The translations under genes and the position numbers were made by a program. Below are positions 29,062-35,203 of a stretch of 35,203 nucleotides of DNA, piece by piece; the stretch's first letter is position 1, and each line of letters opens with the position of its first letter. The DNA is from Pseudomonas sp. GM80. Its GTDB lineage: Bacteria > Pseudomonadota > Gammaproteobacteria > Pseudomonadales > Pseudomonadaceae. The stretch covers positions 1 through 35,203 of the forward strand of contig NZ_AKJD01000170.1 of the NCBI RefSeq assembly GCF_000282515.1. The letters run 5' to 3'. Under the pieces are notes generated by a model. The model worked only from the letters and a program-made list of their open reading frames with translations. It made no database searches and was not told where the DNA came from.

Positions 29062-31980
29062 ATGTCCCTGATAGTTCTACTGCTTCTGCCATTCATTGGC
29101 AGCTGTCTGGCAGCGGTGCTGCCACACAACGCGCGTAATACCGAATCCCTGCTGGCGGGTCTGGTCGCTTTGATCGGCACCGTCCAGGTTGCGTTGTTGT
29201 ACCCGCAAATCGCCCATGGCGGCGTCATCCGCGAAGAGTTCATGTGGCTGCCCAGCGTCGGTCTGAACTTTGTCCTGCGCATGGACGGCTTTGCCTGGCT
29301 GTTCTCGATGCTGGTACTGGGCATCGGTACCCTCGTCTCTTTATACGCACGTTATTACATGTCGCCGGATGACCCGGTGCCGCGTTTCTTCGCGTTTTTC
29401 CTGGCGTTCATGGGCGCCATGCTCGGCCTGGTGATTTCCGGCAACCTGATCCAGATCGTGTTTTTCTGGGAGCTGACCAGCCTCTTCTCGTTCCTGTTGA
29501 TTGGCTATTGGCACCACCGCGCCGATGCGCGTCGCGGCGCTTACATGGCGCTGATGGTCACCGGTGCGGGCGGGTTATGCCTGCTGGCGGGGGTCATGAT
29601 TCTCGGCCATGTCGTTGGCAGCTATGACCTCGACAAGGTCCTGGCCGCCGGCGACATGATTCGCGCACACGCCCTCTACCCCATCCTGTTACCCCTCATC
29701 CTCATCGGCGCACTCAGCAAAAGTGCCCAATTCCCGTTTCACTTCTGGCTGCCCCACGCCATGGCGGCGCCCACGCCAGTCTCTGCGTATCTGCACTCGG
29801 CCACCATGGTCAAGGCCGGGGTTTTCCTGCTGGCGCGCCTGTGGCCATCACTGTCCGGCAGTGAAGAATGGTTCTACATCGTCAGCGGTGCCGGCGCGTG
29901 TACGTTGTTGCTCGGCGCCTATTGCGCGATGTTCCAGAACGATCTCAAAGGATTACTGGCGTACTCGACCATCAGCCACCTCGGCCTGATCACCCTGTTG
30001 CTGGGCCTGAACAGCCCGCTGGCGGCCGTCGCAGCGGTGTTCCATATCCTCAATCACGCCACATTCAAAGCCTCGCTGTTCATGGCGGCGGGCATCATTG
30101 ACCATGAAAGCGGCACCCGTGACATCCGCAAACTCAGCGGCCTGATCAAACTGATTCCGTTCACCGCGACATTGGCCATGGTCGCCAGCGCCTCGATGGC
30201 CGGCGTGCCATTGCTCAACGGTTTCTTGTCGAAAGAGATGTTCTTCGCCGAAACCGTGTTCATCAATGCCACGGCGTGGGTCGAAGCGGCGCTGCCGATT
30301 GTCGCGACCATCGCCGGTACGTTCAGCGTCGCCTACTCGCTGCGCTTTACTGTCGACGTGTTCTTCGGCCCGCCGGCCACCGACTTGCCGCACACCCCGC
30401 ACGAACCGCCGCGCTGGATGCGCGCGCCGGTCGAGCTGCTGGTGTTCACCTGCTTGCTGGTGGGAATTTTCCCGGCACAGATCGTCGGCCCGTTGCTCGC
30501 AGCAGCGGCGTTGCCGGTGGTAGGTGGCGAGTTGCCTGAATACAGCCTGGCGATATGGCACGGCTTGAACGCACCGATGATCATGAGCCTGATCGCCATG
30601 TCCGGCGGCATCGTCTTGTATCTGCTGTTGCGCAACCAGTTCAAGCTCGGCCGTTTCAAATATCCGCCGCTGGTAGGCCGCTTCAACGGCAAGCGCCTGT
30701 TCGAGCGCAGCCTGGTGGTGATGATGCGCATGGCCCGTCGCGTCGAGCGACGTCTGGGCACCAAGCGCCTGCAGATGCAATTGTTCCTGATGGTGCTGGC
30801 GGCAGTGCTCGCCGGCCTGATCCCGATGTTGCACAGCAGCCTGAGCTGGGGCGACCGGCCGAAGATTCCCGGTTCGATCGTCTTCGTGACCCTGTGGCTG
30901 CTGGCGATTGTCTGCGCCCTCGGCGCCGCATGGCAGGCCAAGTATCACCGTCTCGCCGCACTGACCATGGTCAGCGTCTGTGGCCTGATGACCTGCGTGA
31001 CCTTCGTCTGGTTCTCCGCACCGGATCTGGCCCTGACGCAACTGGCGGTCGAAGTGGTGACCACGGTGCTGATCCTGCTCGGTCTGCGCTGGCTGCCTCG
31101 GCGGATCGAAGAAGTCTCGCCATTGCCGAGCACCCTGCGCAAGGCGCGCATTCGTCGTCTGCGCGACTTGCTGCTGTCGATTGCCGTCGGTGGCGGCATG
31201 GCGCTGCTGTCCTACGCGATGCTGACGCGGCAGACGCCGAACGACATTTCCTCGTTCTACCTCAGCCGCGCCATGCCCGAGGGCGGTGGCAGCAACGTGG
31301 TCAACGTGATGCTGGTGGACTTCCGTGGTTTCGACACGCTCGGTGAAATCACCGTGCTGGTCGCGGTGGCACTGACCGTGTTCGCCCTGCTGCGACGCTT
31401 CCGCCCGCCGAAAGAAAGCCTGCAACTGCCGGCCCAGCAACGCCTGCTCGCGCCGGACGTGGTCACCGACCTGGTCAACCCGCGTTCGGCCAGCGACACC
31501 GCACTCGGCTTCATGATGGTGCCGGCGGTGCTGGTGCGCCTGCTGCTGCCGATTGCGCTGGTGGTGTCGTTCTATCTGTTCATGCGCGGGCACAACCAGC
31601 CGGGCGGCGGTTTCGTCGCCGGGCTGGTGATGTCGGTGGCGTTCATCCTGCAATACATGGTCGCCGGTACACAGTGGGTCGAAGCGCAAATGAGCCTGCG
31701 ACCGCTGCGCTGGATGGGCACCGGGCTGCTGTTCGCCACGGCCACGGGCCTGGGCGCGATGCTGGTCGGTTATCCGTTCCTGACCACGCACACCTGGCAT
31801 TTCAGCCTGCCGGTGCTGGGTGACATCCATGTCGCCAGCGCACTGTTCTTCGACATCGGCGTGTATGGCGTGGTGGTCGGTTCGACGCTGTTGATCCTCA
31901 CCGCCCTCGCCCACCAATCGGTGCGGGGTCACAAGACCGCATCGCTGCCCAAGTCCGTCGCCAGCAAAGGAGCCGTCTGA
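29062..31980 (+). CDS. mrpA: MrpA/PhaAB fused monovalent cation/H+ antiporter subunit A-B
   Basis: A 972-residue polytopic inner-membrane protein, the large subunit of the Mrp/Pha Na+(K+)/H+ antiporter. The N-terminal two thirds are complex I NuoL-like: IVFFWELTSLFSFLLIGYWH with the key Glu, then KSAQFPFHFWLPHAMAAPTP and YLHSATMVKAGVFLLARL. The C-terminal part contains the MrpB-like domains (from about residue 580), with SAPDLALTQLAVEVVTTVL and MRGHNQPGGGFVAGLVMSVA. Such A-B fusion is typical of group 2 (proteobacterial) Mrp systems. ATG 29062 is chosen; the ribosome binding site is weak. It overlaps mrpC by one base (TGATG). First gene of a six-gene operon for pH and sodium homeostasis. Confidence 0.95.
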   Translation: MSLIVLLLLPFIGSCLAAVLPHNARNTESLLAGLVALIGTVQVALLYPQIAHGGVIREEFMWLPSVGLNFVLRMDGFAWLFSMLVLGIGTLVSLYARYYMSPDDPVPRFFAFFLAFMGAMLGLVISGNLIQIVFFWELTSLFSFLLIGYWHHRADARRGAYMALMVTGAGGLCLLAGVMILGHVVGSYDLDKVLAAGDMIRAHALYPILLPLILIGALSKSAQFPFHFWLPHAMAAPTPVSAYLHSATMVKAGVFLLARLWPSLSGSEEWFYIVSGAGACTLLLGAYCAMFQNDLKGLLAYSTISHLGLITLLLGLNSPLAAVAAVFHILNHATFKASLFMAAGIIDHESGTRDIRKLSGLIKLIPFTATLAMVASASMAGVPLLNGFLSKEMFFAETVFINATAWVEAALPIVATIAGTFSVAYSLRFTVDVFFGPPATDLPHTPHEPPRWMRAPVELLVFTCLLVGIFPAQIVGPLLAAAALPVVGGELPEYSLAIWHGLNAPMIMSLIAMSGGIVLYLLLRNQFKLGRFKYPPLVGRFNGKRLFERSLVVMMRMARRVERRLGTKRLQMQLFLMVLAAVLAGLIPMLHSSLSWGDRPKIPGSIVFVTLWLLAIVCALGAAWQAKYHRLAALTMVSVCGLMTCVTFVWFSAPDLALTQLAVEVVTTVLILLGLRWLPRRIEEVSPLPSTLRKARIRRLRDLLLSIAVGGGMALLSYAMLTRQTPNDISSFYLSRAMPEGGGSNVVNVMLVDFRGFDTLGEITVLVAVALTVFALLRRFRPPKESLQLPAQQRLLAPDVVTDLVNPRSASDTALGFMMVPAVLVRLLLPIALVVSFYLFMRGHNQPGGGFVAGLVMSVAFILQYMVAGTQWVEAQMSLRPLRWMGTGLLFATATGLGAMLVGYPFLTTHTWHFSLPVLGDIHVASALFFDIGVYGVVVGSTLLILTALAHQSVRGHKTASLPKSVASKGAV

Positions 31981-32324
31981 TGGAAGAAGTCATCGCAATC
32001 GCCATCGGCGTCCTCGCCGCCTCGGGCGTGTGGCTGATCCTGCGGCCACGGACCTTTCAGGTGGTCATGGGCCTGTGCCTGCTGTCGTACGCGGTCAACC
32101 TGTTCATCTTCAGCATGGGCAGCCTGTTCATCGGCAAGGAGCCGGTGATCAAGGACGGCGTCACGCAAGACTTGCTGCACTACACCGACCCGCTGCCGCA
32201 GGCACTGGTCCTCACCGCGATCGTCATCAGCTTCGCCATGACCGCATTGTTCCTCGTCGTTCTGCTCGCCTCGCGCGGTCTGACCGGCACTGACCACGTC
32301 GACGGCCGGGAGCCTAAAGAATGA
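31980..32324 (+). CDS. mrpC: MrpC monovalent cation/H+ antiporter subunit
   Basis: A 114-residue NuoK-like subunit with three membrane segments (start EEVIAIAIGVLAASGVWLIL, then VVMGLCLLSYAVNLFIFSMG, then TAIVISFAMTALFLVVLLAS). The DPLPQALVLTAIVISFA motif is a signature of MrpC. It joins the A/B subunit to MrpD in the complex. Start overlaps the mrpA stop by one base (TGATG), and its stop overlaps mrpD as ATGA, so translation is coupled throughout. Length is normal. Confidence 0.94.
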   Translation: MEEVIAIAIGVLAASGVWLILRPRTFQVVMGLCLLSYAVNLFIFSMGSLFIGKEPVIKDGVTQDLLHYTDPLPQALVLTAIVISFAMTALFLVVLLASRGLTGTDHVDGREPKE

Positions 32325-34000
32325 TGGCGATGACTCACCTGATCGCCGCACCGATTCTGCTGCCGCTGCTGACCGCCGCCATCATGCTGATGCTCGGCGA
32401 ACGGCACCGGCCGCTGAAGGCGAAAATCAACCTGTTCTCCAGCCTGGTCGGCCTGTTCATCTCGGTGATGCTCCTGCAATGGACGCAAACCACCGGTGTG
32501 CCCGGCTCCATCGGCGTGTACCTGCCGGGCAACTGGCAGGCTCCGTTCGGCATCGTGCTGGTGGTCGATCGTTTGTCGGCACTGATGCTCGTGCTGACCG
32601 GGATCATCGGTGTCAGCGCCCTGCTCTTCGCGATGGCGCGCTGGGACGGTGCTGGTTCAAGTTTCCATGCCCTCTTCCAGATTCAGTTGATGGGGCTGTA
32701 TGGCGCGTTCCTGACGGCGGACCTGTTCAACCTGTTCGTGTTCTTCGAAGTGTTGCTCGCTGCGTCCTATGGCCTGTTGCTGCACGGCTCGGGCCGGGCG
32801 CGGGTGTCGTCGGGGCTGCATTACATTTCGATCAACCTGCTCGCCTCGTCGTTGTTCCTGATCGGCGCGGCGCTGATCTACGGCGTCACCGGCACGCTGA
32901 ACATGGCCGACCTCGCGCTGAAGATTCCGCTGGTGCCGGAAGCCGACCGTGGCCTGTTGCACGCGGGTGCGGCGATTCTGGCGGTAGCGTTCCTGGCCAA
33001 GGCTGGCATGTGGCCGCTGAACTTCTGGCTGGTGCCGGCCTATTCCTCCGCCAGTGCTCCGGTGGCGGCGATGTTCGCGATCATGACCAAGGTCGGCATC
33101 TACACCCTGCTGCGCCTGTGGACGCTGCTGTTCTCCGGGCAAGCCGGGGCGTCGGCATTCTTCGGCGGCGACTGGCTGATCTACGGCGGCATGGCGACCA
33201 TGGCCTGTGCGGCGCTGGCGATTCTTGCCGCGCAACGGCTGGAACGCATGGCCAGCCTGAGCATTCTGGTGTCGGCCGGGATCCTGTTGTCGGCCATTGG
33301 CTTTGCCCAGCCGAACCTGATCGGCGCGGCGCTGTTCTATCTGGTCAGCTCGACGCTGGCGTTGAGCGCACTGTTCCTGCTGGCCGAATTGATCGAACGT
33401 TCGCGCTCGGCCAATGAGATCCCGCTGGAAGACGAAAGCGAATTGCTGCCGCGCCCGCAGGAATCCCTGCAACCGCCCAAAGGCATCAACCTCGACGACG
33501 AGCAAAAAGCCGTGGTCGGCCAGGTCATCCCGTGGACCATGGCGTTTCTTGGCCTGAGCTTCATTGCCTGTGCGCTGCTGATCATCGGCATGCCGCCGCT
33601 GTCCGGCTTCATCGGCAAACTCAGCCTGATCGGGGCGTTGCTCAATCCACTGGGCCTGGGCACTGGCGCGCCGATTTCCACTGGCGCGTGGGCCTTGCTG
33701 GCGCTGTTGATTCTCTCCGGGCTGGCCTCGCTGATGGCGTTCTCGCGTCTCGGCATTCAGCGTTTCTGGACACCCGAGGAGCGCCCTTCGCCACTGCTGC
33801 GCAAACTTGAATGCGCACCGATCTTCCTGCTGCTGGGGCTGAGCATTGCCCTGACCTTCAAGGCAGAACCGCTGCTGCGCTACACCCAGGCCACCGCCGA
33901 GGCGCTGAACAATCCGCAGCAATACGTGATGGCGGTGCTCGGTACCCGCGCGGTACCGAGCCCGGCAAGCAAAGCCGCCATGCTCGAGGTGCAGCCATGA
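32321..34000 (+). CDS. mrpD: MrpD monovalent cation/H+ antiporter subunit
   Basis: A 559-residue NuoM/N-like subunit with about 14 membrane segments. Diagnostic stretches are DLFNLFVFFEVLLAASYGLL with its key Glu, VAFLAKAGMWPLNFWLVPAY and SSASAPVAAMFAIMTKVGIY, which carry the proton-path lysines. A hydrophilic loop near residues 360-400 is rich in Glu, Asp and Pro and is longer than in many homologues. Coupled by ATGA to both mrpC and mrpE. With MrpA it forms the core of the antiporter. Confidence 0.95.
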   Translation: MMAMTHLIAAPILLPLLTAAIMLMLGERHRPLKAKINLFSSLVGLFISVMLLQWTQTTGVPGSIGVYLPGNWQAPFGIVLVVDRLSALMLVLTGIIGVSALLFAMARWDGAGSSFHALFQIQLMGLYGAFLTADLFNLFVFFEVLLAASYGLLLHGSGRARVSSGLHYISINLLASSLFLIGAALIYGVTGTLNMADLALKIPLVPEADRGLLHAGAAILAVAFLAKAGMWPLNFWLVPAYSSASAPVAAMFAIMTKVGIYTLLRLWTLLFSGQAGASAFFGGDWLIYGGMATMACAALAILAAQRLERMASLSILVSAGILLSAIGFAQPNLIGAALFYLVSSTLALSALFLLAELIERSRSANEIPLEDESELLPRPQESLQPPKGINLDDEQKAVVGQVIPWTMAFLGLSFIACALLIIGMPPLSGFIGKLSLIGALLNPLGLGTGAPISTGAWALLALLILSGLASLMAFSRLGIQRFWTPEERPSPLLRKLECAPIFLLLGLSIALTFKAEPLLRYTQATAEALNNPQQYVMAVLGTRAVPSPASKAAMLEVQP

Positions 34001-34485
34001 AGCGCGTGTTTCCTGCACCCTTGCTGTCGCTGGCGCTGTGGGCCTTGTGGCTGACGCTGAACCTTTCGATCAGCCCGGGCAACTTGCTCATCGGCGCAAT
34101 TCTGGGTTTTGCCGCGCCGTTGATGATGCGCAAACTGCGCCCGAAACAAGTGCGCATCCGTCGTCCGGGTACGATCGTGCGACTGTTCTTGCTTGTTGGT
34201 CGTGACGTGGTGGTGTCCAATCTGATCGTCGCCTGGGGCGTTCTCAATGCCGGTCGCCGTCCACTGCGCTCACGCTTCGTCAAAGTGCCGCTCGACCTGC
34301 GCGACGCCCACGGTCTGGCGACACTGGCGATGATCTGCACCGTGGTGCCCGGCACGGTGTGGTCGGAGCTGGCGCTGGATCGCAGCATTTTGTTGCTGCA
34401 CGTCTGGGATCTGGACGACGAAGCGCAGTTCATCGAGCACTTCAAGAGCACTTACGAGCGGCCGTTGATGGAGATTTTCGAATGA
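33997..34485 (+). CDS. mrpE: MrpE monovalent cation/H+ antiporter subunit
   Basis: A 162-residue MrpE subunit with two N-terminal membrane segments and a soluble C-terminal domain. SLALWALWLTLNLSISPGNL and ATLAMICTVVPGTVWSELAL are family signatures. The start ATG 33997 overlaps the mrpD stop as ATGA; a longer upstream frame from 33811 is a shadow. Its stop overlaps mrpF in the same way. MrpE is needed for stability and activity of the complex. Confidence 0.94.
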   Translation: MKRVFPAPLLSLALWALWLTLNLSISPGNLLIGAILGFAAPLMMRKLRPKQVRIRRPGTIVRLFLLVGRDVVVSNLIVAWGVLNAGRRPLRSRFVKVPLDLRDAHGLATLAMICTVVPGTVWSELALDRSILLLHVWDLDDEAQFIEHFKSTYERPLMEIFE

Positions 34486-34760
34486 GCCCCTTACTGTCAA
34501 ACGCGATCCTGCTGACGCTGTTCCTGTTTTCGCTGGCGATGGTATTGACGCTGGTGCGTCTGTTCAAAGGGCCGTCAGCGCAGGATCGGGTCCTGGCGCT
34601 GGACTACCTGTACATCGTCGCCATGCTGATGATGTTGACCCTGGGCATTCGTTATTCCAGTGACACTTACTTCGAAGCAGCGCTGTTGATTGCGCTGTTC
34701 GGCTTCGTCGGCTCGTTTGCCCTGGCGAAATTCCTGCTGCGTGGCGAGGTGATCGAATGA
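34482..34760 (+). CDS. mrpF: MrpF monovalent cation/H+ antiporter subunit
   Basis: A 92-residue subunit with three membrane segments. VLTLVRLFKGPSAQDRVLAL and LDYLYIVAMLMMLTLGIRY are typical, followed by ALLIALFGFVGSFALAKFLL. The polar GPSAQDRVLALD motif contains the Asp conserved in the family. ATG 34482 overlaps the mrpE stop as ATGA. MrpF relatives have been linked to export of bile salts and sodium in Bacillus; in this operon it is simply a subunit. Confidence 0.93.
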   Translation: MSPLLSNAILLTLFLFSLAMVLTLVRLFKGPSAQDRVLALDYLYIVAMLMMLTLGIRYSSDTYFEAALLIALFGFVGSFALAKFLLRGEVIE

Positions 34761-35119
34761 CCGCTGAATTGTCTTTGTGGGTGGAAATTCCGGTGGCGAT
34801 CCTGCTGGTGCTCAGCGGCGTGTTTGCGCTGATCGGTGCGCTAGGGTTGTTGCGGATGAAGGATTATTTCCAACGCATGCACCCGCCAGCACTGGCTTCG
34901 ACGCTGGGCGCCTGGTGCGTGGCATTGGCGTCGATCATCTGCTTCTCGGCACTGAAGTCCGGGCCGGTGGTACACGCCTGGCTGATTCCGATTTTGCTGG
35001 CGATCACCGTGCCGGTGACGACATTGCTGCTGGCGCGGGCGGCGTTGTTCCGCAAGCGTATGGCTGGCGACGATGTGCCGGCCGAAGTCAGCAGCCGTCG
35101 CACCGAAAGCGGCAGTTAA
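34757..35119 (+). CDS. mrpG: MrpG monovalent cation/H+ antiporter subunit
   Basis: A 120-residue subunit with three membrane segments (EIPVAILLVLSGVFALIGAL, LASTLGAWCVALASIICFSA, VHAWLIPILLAITVPVTTLL). The RMKDYFQRMHPPALASTLGA stretch is the MrpG signature. ATG 34757 overlaps the mrpF stop as ATGA. Last gene of the operon; its soluble C-terminus is charged (about 20 residues). A REP pair follows five bases after the stop and may serve as the terminator. Confidence 0.94.
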   Translation: MTAELSLWVEIPVAILLVLSGVFALIGALGLLRMKDYFQRMHPPALASTLGAWCVALASIICFSALKSGPVVHAWLIPILLAITVPVTTLLLARAALFRKRMAGDDVPAEVSSRRTESGS

Positions 35120-35124
35120 CCCGT

Positions 35125-35192
35125 AAAAGATCGCAGCCTTCGGCAGCTCCTACATCGATCCCTGTAGGAGCTGCCGAAGGCTGCGCTCTTTT
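35125..35192. repeat. REP-type inverted repeat, CTTCGG variant
   Basis: AAAAGATCGCAGCCTTCGGC... (35125-35154) pairs with its inverse (35163-35192; CTGCGCTC replaces CTGCGATC). It belongs to the family at 28853-28921 but carries CCTTCGG instead of CCTGCGG in both arms, a compensated change that keeps the stem. It closes the mrp operon. Confidence 0.86.
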
Positions 35193-35203
35193 GATCTTGC
35201 TCT

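Noticed and set aside
29953..31932. 659-residue minus-strand frame inside mrpA
   Set aside because: Antisense to a conserved membrane gene; it is very rich in His, Gln and Arg, which is what the reverse of hydrophobic codons yields.
32657..34018. 453-residue minus-strand frame inside mrpD
   Set aside because: Same reasoning: antisense of a hydrophobic gene, Gln/Arg-rich, no start signal.

Overview
The window looks like chromosomal DNA of a fluorescent-group Pseudomonas. The evidence is the high GC content, several small Pseudomonas-type proteins (DUF1652, DUF3087, DUF2784, DUF6338), and many short intergenic inverted repeats of the REP type (cores GTAGGAGCTGCCG, GAGCGGGCTTGCCCGCGAT and GAGTGAGCCTGCTCGCGAT). 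It is ordinary accessory or metabolic chromosome. I see no prophage, transposase, CRISPR array, rRNA or tRNA. This assignment comes from reading the sequence, not from a database search.

Layout. 1-5.4 kb: two coupled PqiA-type membrane proteins run tail-to-tail into a large YdiJ-type D-2-hydroxyglutarate dehydrogenase, which is divergent from a LysR regulator. 5.4-9.2 kb: a sugar-acid module (GudD-type dehydratase, anion:cation MFS permease, divergent LysR). Both catabolic genes start with TTG behind good ribosome binding sites. 9.2-12.2 kb: a DUF6338 membrane protein with a 40-residue partner gene, then an Ndh/AIF-like flavoprotein divergent from a cysteine-bearing Rrf2 regulator, with candidate operators between them. 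12.2-15.1 kb: small genes (lipoprotein, two small hypotheticals, Nudix hydrolase, DUF1652) and a lipoprotein polysaccharide deacetylase.

15.2-19.1 kb: two divergent sulfonate/nitrate/taurine-type substrate-binding proteins and one permease, with no ATPase gene, then a YedK/SRAP protein. The upstream region of the rightward pair has a good sigma-54 promoter candidate and an array of ACTGTT half-sites, as expected for enhancer-dependent control. 19.1-23.1 kb: small hypotheticals, the AzlCD branched-chain amino-acid exporter, a PAS-GGDEF diguanylate cyclase, DUF2784 and DUF3087. 23.2-28.9 kb: the nucleosidase PpnN, an orphan periplasmic binding protein, a nested REP cluster, a YdhS-like flavoprotein coupled to an XRE-cupin regulator, and a divergent EamA exporter with an operator array between them. 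28.9-35.2 kb: a complete six-gene Mrp/Pha Na+(K+)/H+ antiporter operon (A and B fused, then C, D, E, F, G). All its junctions overlap, and it is bracketed by two REP pairs of the same family.

No clearly unprecedented large system is visible. The least-explained items are the DUF6338 plus 40-residue gene pair, the ATPase-less ABC locus with its sigma-54 control region, the XRE-cupin operator array, the Rrf2/Ndh pair with unusual cysteine spacing, and the PqiA pair without PqiB/PqiC.
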